Both the position numbers and the translations under genes were made by a program. Below, in pieces: positions 7,971 through 15,021 of a DNA stretch of 15,021 bases (position 1 is the stretch's first letter; each line of letters begins with the position of its first letter). The DNA is from an uncultured bacterium. Its GTDB lineage: Bacteria; Actinomycetota; Coriobacteriia; Coriobacteriales; Coriobacteriaceae. Location: contig CAJMRR010000036.1 of NCBI GenBank assembly GCA_905215835.1, positions 1-15,021 on the forward strand, written 5' to 3'. The notes under the pieces are model-generated. The model made no database searches. It had not been told where the DNA came from and saw only the letters and a list, made by a program, of their open reading frames with translations.

Positions 7971-8891
7971 ATGCGTATTGTGTTTATGGGTACGCCTGAT
8001 TTTGCTGTGCCTTCGTTGACTTCACTTGTTGAGGCTGGGAACGAGATTGCGCTTGTTGTTACTCGTCCTGATGCTGTTCGTGGGCGTGGTAAGAAACTTG
8101 AGCCGTCTCCTGTTAAGGCTAAGGCGCTTGAGCTGGGGTTGCCGGTTGTTGAGGCTAATCGTATGACGCCTGATGTTGTTGAGGCGCTTCAGGCTGCTCA
8201 GGCCGATATTTTCTGCGTGGCTGCTTATGGCTGCATTTTGCCCGATGAGGTGCTGCATATGGCTCCGCTTGGTATTGTGAATGTTCATGCTTCGCTCCTG
8301 CCACGTTGGCGTGGCGCTGCTCCTATTCAGCGTGCGATTCTCGCTGGTGATGAGGTTGCTGGCGTTTCCATTATGCGTATTGGGCATGGCGTGGATACCG
8401 GCGCTTATTGCGCCCAGGCTTCCACCTCGGTTGCTGGTAAGCATGCCGAGGCGCTGACCATGGAGCTTGGTGAGCTTGGCGGCAAACTGCTGGCTGATAC
8501 GCTTCCCTCGCTTGCCGATGGTTCGGCTGTTTGGACTGAGCAGGATGAGTCGCTTGTCACTCATGCTGCCAAGATTTCCAAGCAGGAGATGCGTCTGGAT
8601 CCGCAGATGGCGGGGCTCGATTGCGTGCGTCATGTGCTTGCTTCGTCCGATACTGCGCCTGCTCGTTGCGTGATTGCTGGCAAGACCGTGCGCGTGCTCG
8701 ATGCTGCGCCGGCTGATGTGTCGCTTGGTGAGGGCGCCGTTGCCGTTAAGAACAAGCGTGTTTACCTTGGTCTTTCCGATGGTGCGGTTGAATTGCTCGA
8801 GGTTAAGCCCGATGGCAAGCGTGCTATGGCTGCTTCTGCCTGGGCTGCTGGCCTGCAGGGTGCCGATCTGACGTGGGGTGTTTTGTCATGA
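7971..8891 (+). CDS. fmt: Methionyl-tRNA formyltransferase
   Basis: Fmt transfers a formyl group from 10-formyl-tetrahydrofolate to Met-tRNA(fMet), enabling initiation of translation. The 306-residue length is typical. The N-terminal Rossmann domain starts MRIVFMGTPDFAVPSL. The catalytic Asn-His-Asp set is visible as N104 and H106 in NVHASLLPRWRGAAPIQ, and D142 in GVDTG. The C-terminal part (about 205-306) fits the tRNA-binding OB-like domain (SKQEMRLD start, AVKNKRVYLGLSDG). The stop overlaps the rsmB start (ATGA), so the two are translationally coupled. Codon use is odd: by hand count about 49 of the first 88 codons end in T and about 6 in C, the reverse of def and priA, and the leader shares the skew. 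Confidence 0.97.
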   Translation: MRIVFMGTPDFAVPSLTSLVEAGNEIALVVTRPDAVRGRGKKLEPSPVKAKALELGLPVVEANRMTPDVVEALQAAQADIFCVAAYGCILPDEVLHMAPLGIVNVHASLLPRWRGAAPIQRAILAGDEVAGVSIMRIGHGVDTGAYCAQASTSVAGKHAEALTMELGELGGKLLADTLPSLADGSAVWTEQDESLVTHAAKISKQEMRLDPQMAGLDCVRHVLASSDTAPARCVIAGKTVRVLDAAPADVSLGEGAVAVKNKRVYLGLSDGAVELLEVKPDGKRAMAASAWAAGLQGADLTWGVLS

Positions 8892-10288
8892 GCAAACTGT
8901 CTCCCGCGCGCAAGCTTGCGCTCGATGTGCTGATGGAGGCCGATCGCCGCGGCATGTACGCGCGTGACGTGCTCTCGTCCCGTGCTTCGGCCAAGGCCAT
9001 TGACCAGCGCGATTCTGCTTTTGCCGCCCGCTTGGCGCTAGGTGTGGCCGCCACGCAGGGTATTTTGGACGAGCTGCTCGATCAGTTTCTCGATAAGCCT
9101 AAGAAGGTCGCTCCGCGTGTTCGCATGGCGCTTCGTATCTCGGCCTTCGAGATGCTTTACCTGCATACGCCTGGTCGCGTTGCCGTAAGTCAGGGTGTTG
9201 AGCTGGTGCGCAGCGGTGCTAAGTCCGCCGCCGGCTTGGCCAACGCTGTGTTGCACAAGGTTGCGGATAACGTTGAAGATTTTGCCACAGCGTCCGACGT
9301 GGATGAATCCGAGCGCCGTCTTGTTCGCCTGTCGCGTTTGATGGGACTGCCGCGTTGGCTGTGCGCTCGTATTATGGCGTCGTTTGACACACCGGAGGGT
9401 GCGCTTAACTTTGCCGGCAATCTGGCCCCCGCGCCGCTGGCCCTGCATGAGAACGCCTTTGGGACTAAGCCCGATCCGTATATCTCGCAGCTCGTCGCGC
9501 CTGTCTTCCCGGGCTGCCATGCCCCGGTTGATGCCCAGATTACCGTTGCTTCGGGTGTGTTTGAGCGTGCTGCCGCGGTTGCATCTGATCTCAATGCGCA
9601 GCTCATCGCCACAGCTGCCACGCGCCCTGGTAGCTGCCTTGAGATTGGTGCCGGTCGTGGCACCAAGACCTATGTGATGATGTGCCAGGCCAAGCGTGCC
9701 GGCTATGAGCGTCAGCATACTGCACTCGATTTGCACGACCGCAAGTGCGATCTGAATCTCGCGCGCCTTCACAAGGCCGGTATTCAGGGCGTTCGTACGG
9801 TTTCGGGTGATGCCTGCGAGCTCGATGAGGTACTTACATCGTTTGATGCCATGCGCGGTGAGCGGGTCAAGTTCGATACCGTGTTTATCGATGCGCCGTG
9901 CTCGGGCACCGGAACCATGCGTCGTCATCCCGAGATCCCGTGGCGCCTGACCGAGAATGATGTGACGGCCGAGTTACCCAAGCTTCAGCTGACGATGCTT
10001 AAGGAGGCTTCTGCGCGCGTGGCCGCCGGCGGAGAGCTCATATATGCCACCTGCTCGGTTTTTGATGAAGAGAACACGCAGGTCGTGGATGCCTTCCTGA
10101 CCTCTCCCGAGGGCGTCGACTTTAGCGTCACACCGCTCTCCGAGGCGCAGATTCTGCAACTCCCCGAGTTCGATCAGGCCAAGAAGCTCGTTTCCGTACG
10201 CCAGAACGATCGAGGCCTCTTCCAAAGCGTGCCGGTAAACGCCGACTCCTATGACGGACACTTCTGCGCCAGGCTGGTCCGCAAGTAA
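8888..10288 (+). CDS. rsmB: 16S rRNA m5C967 methyltransferase (RsmB/Sun family), divergent motif I
   Basis: RsmB-family enzymes place a methyl group on C5 of a cytosine in 16S rRNA, using S-adenosylmethionine. The 466-residue protein has an N-terminal NusB-like RNA-binding domain (about 1-135) and a C-terminal Rossmann methyltransferase domain. Motif IV reads DAPCSGTG (C338) and motif VI ATCS (C389), the two cysteines used for product release and catalysis in this family. Motif I is unusual: EIGAGRGTKT at 252-261 replaces the usual CAAPGGKT, and the conserved Q-rich element before it is not obvious. The ATG at 8888 overlaps the fmt stop by four bases. An earlier in-frame GTG at 8873 lies inside fmt and is less likely. 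Third-position T bias fades along this gene. Position next to fmt supports the assignment, but the exact target base is inferred. Confidence 0.92.
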   Translation: MSKLSPARKLALDVLMEADRRGMYARDVLSSRASAKAIDQRDSAFAARLALGVAATQGILDELLDQFLDKPKKVAPRVRMALRISAFEMLYLHTPGRVAVSQGVELVRSGAKSAAGLANAVLHKVADNVEDFATASDVDESERRLVRLSRLMGLPRWLCARIMASFDTPEGALNFAGNLAPAPLALHENAFGTKPDPYISQLVAPVFPGCHAPVDAQITVASGVFERAAAVASDLNAQLIATAATRPGSCLEIGAGRGTKTYVMMCQAKRAGYERQHTALDLHDRKCDLNLARLHKAGIQGVRTVSGDACELDEVLTSFDAMRGERVKFDTVFIDAPCSGTGTMRRHPEIPWRLTENDVTAELPKLQLTMLKEASARVAAGGELIYATCSVFDEENTQVVDAFLTSPEGVDFSVTPLSEAQILQLPEFDQAKKLVSVRQNDRGLFQSVPVNADSYDGHFCARLVRK

Positions 10289-10294
10289 CGACTA

Positions 10295-10361
10295 AGTTGC
10301 GGTGAAATAGGGATTGAATAGCGGCTTCTGCCCGCCAAACAGTTCTTATTTCACCGCAACT
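10295..10361. repeat. Intergenic palindrome 4 after rsmB
   Basis: A perfect 15-bp inverted repeat (10295-10309 and 10347-10361; AGTTGCGGTGAAATA) extends by six more pairs with wobbles, giving a stem of about 21 bp. The 25-nt loop holds a second small stem (GCGG 10321-10324 with CCGC 10332-10335). It starts 6 nt after the rsmB stop and lacks a U-run. It may act as a 3' mRNA structure for rsmB or be another palindromic element. Confidence 0.85.
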
Positions 10362-10400
10362 CATAAGGAAACCTGGGTAGATTATTAGCTACTCATAGCT

Positions 10401-10438
10401 CAAAGAAATAGCCCCGCGATCGGTGTTGATCGCGGGGC
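10401..10438 (-). terminator. Intrinsic terminator of the FmdB-type gene
   Basis: An 11-bp perfect stem, GCCCCGCGATC (10411-10421) with its complement at 10428-10438 and a 6-nt loop, lies just past the fmdB stop on the minus strand and is followed there by TATTTCTTTG. On the plus strand it is followed by CGCGTTGTTT, so it may also back up termination of rsmB. Confidence 0.8.
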
Positions 10439-10448
10439 CGCGTTGTTT

Positions 10449-10679
10449 CTAGTGGTTGTGCGGACAGTTGGCGCAGCAGCCGCTCGTGGCGCTGGTGCCG
10501 CCGCTTCGCTGGTCGGTGTTGTAGAAACCGCTACCCTCAAATTTAATGCCGCTGGCCGAGAACGTCTTGGCTGCCGGGGCACCGCAGCTGGGGCACACGA
10601 CCTCGGGAGTCTCGGACATGGGATGCTCAACCTCAAACACGTTGCCGCAGCTCGAGCACTTGTAATCGTAGCGCGCCAT
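10449..10679 (-). CDS. FmdB-family zinc ribbon protein with extra Cys/His tail
   Basis: This is a 76-residue protein. The first 55 residues match the FmdB (putative regulatory) zinc ribbon family: YDYKCSSCG with C8 and C11, PEVVCPSCG with C29 and C32, and the family ending GSGFYNTD at 50-56. The role of the family is poorly known; some members sit beside amidase or formamidase genes and were proposed to regulate them. After the domain comes a Gly/Ser linker and a compact tail with C68, C69, C72, H74 and H76, which could be a second metal site. The ATG at 10679 is preceded by AAGGAAG on the minus strand. It lies downstream of, and in the same direction as, the glucanotransferase fusion, separated by an 88-nt spacer with a hairpin. 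A functional link to it is not shown. Confidence 0.85.
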   Translation of the reverse strand: MARYDYKCSSCGNVFEVEHPMSETPEVVCPSCGAPAAKTFSASGIKFEGSGFYNTDQRSGGTSATSGCCANCPHNH

Positions 10680-10701
10680 AATACTTCCTTTTCAGCACAA
10701 A

Positions 10702-10723
10702 GCGGGCAGATTACTCTGCCCGC
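10702..10723 (-). terminator. Hairpin between the GH13-GH77 gene and fmdB, probable terminator
   Basis: GCGGGCAGA (10702-10710) pairs perfectly with TCTGCCCGC (10715-10723) around a TTAC tetraloop. On the minus strand it is followed by TTTGTG, a weak U-tract, so it may be a leaky terminator allowing some read-through into fmdB. On the plus strand AAAAA follows. Confidence 0.6.
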
Positions 10724-10767
10724 AAAAATTCAAACGTCTGTAACTGTACCCTATATCGGGGGTTTTA

Positions 10768-13700
10768 TCACGCTTCGCCCCAGAATCTATGGTTGTTGCG
10801 CAGGAGCTGTGCAGTTTTGTTCTCGGCGGCTGCAATGTCCGCCTCGTCAGCCTGCCAGGTCCAGTTGCCCGTGGCCACGCCCGGAACGTTCATGCGGGCG
10901 CCGTCGCCAAGCCCCAGGATATCCTGCAGCGGCATCATCACCAGGGGAGCGTCGCTTGCCAGCGCGTCGCTCATCAGCTTGGCCGCAAACTCAACACCGC
11001 TCGGCTCGTCGCCGCCGGCAAAGGAACGCGTACACCAGCCGGCGAGCGTCGAGGTGTCGTGCGTCGACGTGTACAGAATCTTGCCGGGCGTGGGATGCAC
11101 ACCGCAGCGAACGTCGTAGTCGCTAAACTCCAGTACGTCCATGCCGGGGAAGCCGCAGGTCGAAGCCATGGCGCGAACACCGGGCGTCAAATAGCCCAGG
11201 TCCTCGGCGATAAAGTTGAGCGGACCCAGCTCGTCGTAGGCGGTCTGGAAAAGGTCCTTACCCGGGCCCGCCAGCCAACGGCCGTCGGCGCAAGCCTTGC
11301 CCGCAGGGATACTAAAGTAGCTGTGGAAGCCCAGGAAGTGATCCAGGCGCACGCGGTCGTAGAGCGAAAAGGCACGACGTAGGCGATCCATCCACCAGCT
11401 ATAGCCGTTCTGCTTCATGTGGTCCCAGCGGAACGTCGGGTTGCCCCACACCTGGCCCTCGGGTGCAAAGTTGTCGGGCGGTGCACCGGAAATCTCAATC
11501 GCCTTGCCGGTATCGGACAGCCAGAAGTTCTCGGGTTCGCTCCAAGCGTCTGCCGAATCGTCCGAAACATACATCGGGATATCGCCGATGACCTCGATGC
11601 CCTTCTTGTGCGCATAGTTCATAAGCTCGCACCAAGCCAGGTCAAAGCGGTACTGCATGTACGCCTGCAGCTCGGCCTCGTTGTGGAAGCGCTTGTCGTC
11701 GATCAGATGCTCGTTGTAGCGCGCGACATCTGCCGGCCAATCGTGGCGCGACTCGCCTTCAAAGTACTTTTTGACGGCCATATAGACGCAGTATTTCTCG
11801 AGCCAATCGGCATTGCGATGTTTAAACGCTGCGTACAACGGATCGGCATCTTCGCCGCCGCGGGCCTTCCAAGTCTCAAAGTCGGCGGCCAGCTCCTCGT
11901 GACTCTCGGGTAGCAGGTCGATATTGCCTGCAAAGGCCGAAGGACCGGCGTAAGGGGAGCGGAAGAAGTCCGTGGGGTTGACGGGGAGAACCTGCCAGTA
12001 GCGCATGCCCATGGCGGCCAGATGGTCGATAAAGCGACGCGTGGGCGCGCCGATCGTACCGGGCTTGCCGTCGTCGGTCGGCACCGATGTGATATGGCAC
12101 ACAACACCCGCACCGTGATCGAGCGGCTCCTGCAGGCGCTGCTCGGCATGGTGATAGATAATCGACGAGCCCAGCGGATACAGATCGAGCGTGACCGTAC
12201 CGTTGTGGATCTCGCACTCGTGACCGCTGATCACGTCACTCGCGCATTCGTCGAGCGCCGGAATCGTCACGCGGTGTGAATTGCGCAGGCTGCGGTTGAT
12301 GATGACTGTCGCGGACTCGCCGTCTTTACCGGTACGGTTGTAGGCCAGCACCTCGTCATTGAGCGCGAAGGCCTTGATTTCACCGTCGATCATAAACGGC
12401 AGCGCTCGGCGTACGGCGGAGGCGTTCTTGACAATAGCCAGCGTGTCGAAGTCGTGCAGGTCTTCCTTCAAAGGCAGCGTGCGGCGATTGCCGGGATCAG
12501 TCAGGCCCTCAAGGCCGTACTCGTCTCCGTAGTAGATTGAAGGCACACCCGGGAACGTCATCTGCATGAGCGTTGCGAGCCAAAAACGACTCTTGGCCAG
12601 GCCCATCGAGTTCTCGTCCAGGCGCCATTTGCTGCGCTCGCACTCGGGCAGCTGCGACTCGTCGGGGCCGACGCCGAGCACCGAGATGATGCGAGGACGG
12701 TCGTGGCTCGACAGCAGGTTGAGCGCGCAGGACAGAGCCTCGCGCGGGTAGTTTTCGCGCAGGGTCTCGATATCCTCGGCTGCCTGGTAGGCGTTCTTGT
12801 ATCCCATCAAAAAGCCGATGACCATGTCGCGGAAGGGATAATCCATAGCAGAGTCCAGCTCGGACCCCTGTAGGTAGCGGCGCAGATGGCCGTAGCTAAT
12901 CTTGTTGGAGGCGTCTTCCCAGACCTCACCGAGCAACAGCGCGTCGGGCTTCTCGGCGAGCACGGCCTTTTTGATCTCGGCTAGGAAGTCATCGGAAAGC
13001 TCGTCGGCCACATCCAGGCGCCAGCCGTGAGCGCCGGCGCGCAGCCATTTACGAATGACGCCGTCCTTGCCCAGGATCCGCTCGCGTACCAGTTCGGAGC
13101 TCTCATTAATGGCGGGCATGTTGCCCACGCCCCACCAGCAGTCATACGAACCGTCCTCATGGAAGTAAAACGCATCGCGCCACGGCGAATCCTCGCTCTG
13201 CCACGCGCCTACGCCGGGGTAGTTGCCGTAGCGGTTGAAGTAGATCGAATCGTCGCCCGTGTGGTTGAACACACCGTCCAGAATGATGGAAATGCCCAGC
13301 TTCTCGGCCGCCTCGCACAGCTCAGTAAAGTCCTGCTCGGTGCCCAGAATCGGGTCGATCTTGGTGTAATCGGCGGTGTCGTAGCGGTGGTTGCTCGCGG
13401 CTTCAAAAATGGGGTTGAGATAGATGGCTGTAAAGCCCAGCTCGGCGATTCGAGGCAGGTCTTCCTGGATACCCTTGAGCGATCCGCCGTAGAAGTCCCA
13501 GGTCTTGATGGAGCCGTCCTCGGCGCGCTCGTAAACGGGCGGCTCGTTCCAGTCTTCGACCATCCGGCGCTGGATTCCGTTGCGCGGTTTTTCGACCTCG
13601 GCCAGCGTGCGCTCGCGCCAGTGCTCGTCGCGGGCATAGCGATCGGGGAAGATCTGGTATACCATTCCGCGCTCGTACCACTCGGGTCGAACTTCGCGGT

Positions 13701-14064
13701 GCTTGTAGACGGTGACCTGGAATGACGGCACCTCGGCGTAATCGTAGGTTACGCCTTCGCCGCCGGTGCGGCCCTGTGGTGCGCCCAGGCGAACCTCGGG
13801 CTGCCCCTCGATATTGCAGATAAAGCTGTACCAGATAAGACAGGGCTCGGTGCACTCAAGCTCTACGGTAAATATGCCGTCGCCCTCGTGCGTCATGGGA
13901 TACCGAGACTCACCAATTTCATCGACCCAGGTGCGCAGCGTAAGCGTTGCCTGGTTGGGATCGGCATCCTCCAAAATCACCGAGAGGGAAACGGAAGTTC
14001 CAGTGGTCACAGCGCCAAACGGAGTGCGAAACTGCGGCAGACGGCTGTTGTGAATCAATCTCAT
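10768..14064 (-). CDS. Fused neopullulanase-like GH13 glycosidase and GH77 4-alpha-glucanotransferase
   Basis: This is a 1098-residue cytoplasmic protein with no signal peptide. Residues 1-125 look like the N-terminal beta-sandwich of neopullulanase-type enzymes. Residues 130-545 are a GH13 barrel: DGVFNH at 263-268, nucleophile D351 in GWRLDVADEL, acid/base E380 in LLGEVWED, D455 in SSHD, and NMPAIN at 315-320 where neopullulanases have MPKLN. A beta domain follows to about 640. Residues 650-1098 are a complete GH77 (MalQ) domain: GDIPMYVSDDSADAW, nucleophile D908 in RLDHFLGF, acid/base E954 in AEDLG, D1003 in STHDT, and RMNVPG near 1057. All catalytic residues of both halves are present, so both should be active. 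The likely job is to cleave and re-join malto-oligosaccharide or glycogen-derived chains inside the cell. The junction is near residue 645 with little linker. The ribosome site before the ATG at 14064 is weak. Confidence 0.94.
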   Translation of the reverse strand: MRLIHNSRLPQFRTPFGAVTTGTSVSLSVILEDADPNQATLTLRTWVDEIGESRYPMTHEGDGIFTVELECTEPCLIWYSFICNIEGQPEVRLGAPQGRTGGEGVTYDYAEVPSFQVTVYKHREVRPEWYERGMVYQIFPDRYARDEHWRERTLAEVEKPRNGIQRRMVEDWNEPPVYERAEDGSIKTWDFYGGSLKGIQEDLPRIAELGFTAIYLNPIFEAASNHRYDTADYTKIDPILGTEQDFTELCEAAEKLGISIILDGVFNHTGDDSIYFNRYGNYPGVGAWQSEDSPWRDAFYFHEDGSYDCWWGVGNMPAINESSELVRERILGKDGVIRKWLRAGAHGWRLDVADELSDDFLAEIKKAVLAEKPDALLLGEVWEDASNKISYGHLRRYLQGSELDSAMDYPFRDMVIGFLMGYKNAYQAAEDIETLRENYPREALSCALNLLSSHDRPRIISVLGVGPDESQLPECERSKWRLDENSMGLAKSRFWLATLMQMTFPGVPSIYYGDEYGLEGLTDPGNRRTLPLKEDLHDFDTLAIVKNASAVRRALPFMIDGEIKAFALNDEVLAYNRTGKDGESATVIINRSLRNSHRVTIPALDECASDVISGHECEIHNGTVTLDLYPLGSSIIYHHAEQRLQEPLDHGAGVVCHITSVPTDDGKPGTIGAPTRRFIDHLAAMGMRYWQVLPVNPTDFFRSPYAGPSAFAGNIDLLPESHEELAADFETWKARGGEDADPLYAAFKHRNADWLEKYCVYMAVKKYFEGESRHDWPADVARYNEHLIDDKRFHNEAELQAYMQYRFDLAWCELMNYAHKKGIEVIGDIPMYVSDDSADAWSEPENFWLSDTGKAIEISGAPPDNFAPEGQVWGNPTFRWDHMKQNGYSWWMDRLRRAFSLYDRVRLDHFLGFHSYFSIPAGKACADGRWLAGPGKDLFQTAYDELGPLNFIAEDLGYLTPGVRAMASTCGFPGMDVLEFSDYDVRCGVHPTPGKILYTSTHDTSTLAGWCTRSFAGGDEPSGVEFAAKLMSDALASDAPLVMMPLQDILGLGDGARMNVPGVATGNWTWQADEADIAAAENKTAQLLRNNHRFWGEA

Positions 14065-14087
14065 AGTACGGTCCAGTTCAATAGAAT

Positions 14088-14105
14088 CATGGCCTGCGGG
14101 CCATG
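14088..14105 (-). promoter_or_regulatory. Short perfect hairpin in the leader of the GH13-GH77 gene
   Basis: CATGGCC (14088-14094) and GGCCATG (14099-14105) form a 7-bp stem with a 4-nt loop, about 24 nt upstream of the start codon. It sits where it could influence ribosome access, which is notable given the weak ribosome site. Could also be an operator for a dimeric repressor. Confidence 0.4.
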
Positions 14106-14125
14106 GGCTTTACGCACAGGATGTA

Positions 14126-14160
14126 AGTATATCTGTTGTACACAGGCTGTATAAACAACA
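14126..14160 (-). promoter_or_regulatory. Candidate promoter/operator of the GH13-GH77 gene
   Basis: Read on the minus strand, a TATACT -10-like box lies at 14131-14126. Just upstream, TGTTGT (14134-14139) and ACAACA (14155-14160) form an interrupted inverted repeat spaced by 15 nt, covering the position of the -35, which itself is weak (TTATAC at 14154-14149). The arrangement resembles a regulated promoter for carbohydrate genes, but the regulator is unknown. Confidence 0.35.
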
Positions 14161-14219
14161 TCCGTTTACCATCGGCGAACGGTTGTCCTAGAAAATCGTT
14201 TTACCAACTTTCTACAGAG

Positions 14220-14246
14220 AAGGGGCGCCCGGTTGGAGCGCCCCTT
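14220..14246 (-). terminator. Hairpin downstream of the Lys-rich gene, probable terminator
   Basis: A 9-bp stem AAGGGGCGC (14220-14228) pairs with GCGCCCCTT (14238-14246) around a 9-nt loop, 36 nt past the stop codon at 14283. The following minus-strand bases (TCTCTGT) are only mildly U-rich, so termination strength is uncertain. Confidence 0.55.
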
Positions 14247-14282
14247 GCTTAGGGTTTGATTGGGTTTTGGATCGTCTGCGGG

Positions 14283-15020
14283 CTAGCGGCGCTTGCGGGT
14301 GGCCGTTGCCTTGCGGACGGAGGTCTTCTTGGTCGGAGTCTTTTCCTCGGTCGCGGCGGCGGGGGAGACCGGGGTCTCCTTGGTGGGCTCGGGCTTTGCC
14401 TTTAATTCGGCCTTGGCCTCCTCTTTGGCGGCAGCGGGCTTGACCTCGGCGGCCTTCGGCGCAGGCTTGGCCTTTACTGCGGGTTTGGCCTCGACCTTAG
14501 CCTCCGCCTTGGGAGCAGCAGCCTTGGTCGTGGACTTCTTAGTCGTCTTCGTTGCGCGCTTGCGCGTGGTGGTCTTGGCGGCCGGCTTGGCCTCGACGGG
14601 CGTCTCCTCGACTTTAGCTGCCGGCTTTGCTGCCGCCTTCGTAGCCGTGGTCTTCTTGGCGGTCGTGGTCGTCTTCTTGGCAGCGGTCTTGGCCGGCGCC
14701 TTGACGGCGGGCTTTGCCTCGACGGTGGCCTCAGTCTTTACCTCGGGAGCAGCCTCGACATCGGCGGCCTTCTTGGCAGCGGCGGTCGTGCGCTTGCGCG
14801 TGGTCGTTGCCTTGGCAGCCGTTGTTTTTGTCGTGGCAGCCTTGGTCGTCGTAGCCTTCTTAGCGGTCGTCTTGCGGGTCGTGGTCTTCTTAACTGCGGG
14901 CTTTGCAGCGGGCTTGACTTCGGCCTCTGCCTCAGGAGCAACCTCAGCCTTCACCTCAGGCTCGGCCTTTGCGGGCTCAGCCTCAACCGGCATCTCCTCG
15001 GTCTTGGGCTTCTCGGCGGC
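14283..15020 (-). CDS. Lys/Ala/Thr-rich low-complexity protein, C-terminal part; 5' end beyond window
   Basis: The open frame runs 245 residues from the window edge to a TAG at 14285-14283. An internal ATG at 14993 is available, but the codons before it (AAEKPKTEE) have the same composition, so the true start is almost certainly outside. The visible part is built of alternating acidic segments (Glu/Val/Pro/Ala) and basic segments (runs such as TTTRKTTAKK), with VEAKPAVK or VEAKPAAK occurring three times, and ends in RKATATRKRR. This composition resembles histone H1-like proteins and the basic tails of actinobacterial HupB and topoisomerase I, which bind nucleic acid. No folded domain is visible, so it may be the tail of any such protein. 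I do not assign a gene name. Confidence 0.8.
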   Translation of the reverse strand, partial: AAEKPKTEEMPVEAEPAKAEPEVKAEVAPEAEAEVKPAAKPAVKKTTTRKTTAKKATTTKAATTKTTAAKATTTRKRTTAAAKKAADVEAAPEVKTEATVEAKPAVKAPAKTAAKKTTTTAKKTTATKAAAKPAAKVEETPVEAKPAAKTTTRKRATKTTKKSTTKAAAPKAEAKVEAKPAVKAKPAPKAAEVKPAAAKEEAKAELKAKPEPTKETPVSPAAATEEKTPTKKTSVRKATATRKRR

Positions 15021-15021
15021 C

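Noticed and set aside
14283..15020. Assignment of the Lys-rich tail as a histone H1 homologue, HupB or topoisomerase I
   Set aside because: Low-complexity composition alone cannot tell these apart and no folded domain is in the window, so no gene name was given.

Overview
The window looks like a chromosomal segment of a high-GC Gram-positive bacterium, most likely a Coriobacteriia member close to Collinsella. This rests on C/G-rich third codon positions in most genes, the priA-def-fmt-rsmB housekeeping order, a glucan-metabolising GH13-GH77 fusion and a Lys/Ala/Thr-rich tail protein. The genus is inferred from general resemblance, not from a database match.

Layout. Bases 1-2676 (minus strand) hold a 3'-truncated single-chain iron-sulfur L-serine dehydratase (beta, ACT and alpha parts in one chain) and metK. 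Bases 3076-10288 (plus strand) hold gltX; then priA and def, 18 nt apart; then fmt and rsmB, joined by an ATGA overlap. Bases 10449-15020 (minus strand) hold a small FmdB-type zinc ribbon protein, a 1098-residue fusion of a neopullulanase-like GH13 domain with a GH77 4-alpha-glucanotransferase, and the C-terminal part of a Lys/Ala/Thr-rich protein that runs off the right edge. Intrinsic terminators can be seen after metK, gltX, def, fmdB, the glucanotransferase fusion and the Lys-rich gene.

How the genes work together. MetK makes S-adenosylmethionine, the methyl donor for RsmB. Fmt formylates Met-tRNA and Def removes the formyl group from new proteins. GltX charges tRNA-Glu. PriA restarts replication forks. 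Most of the window is therefore core translation and replication machinery, followed by intracellular glucan metabolism and a probable nucleic-acid-binding tail.

The least ordinary feature is the intergenic DNA. Four different large inverted repeats (about 67 to 186 nt) occupy four of the gene boundaries: upstream of the serine dehydratase, between metK and gltX (two nested perfect palindromes), between def and fmt, and after rsmB. They resemble non-autonomous palindromic elements. Other points worth checking are a sliding-clamp-binding-like pentapeptide (QLSLF) at the extreme N-terminus of PriA, a strong T-ending codon bias that begins at the fmt promoter and fades through rsmB, a non-canonical SAM-binding motif in RsmB, and the GH13-GH77 fusion. 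No tRNA, rRNA, CRISPR array, transposase or phage gene was seen.
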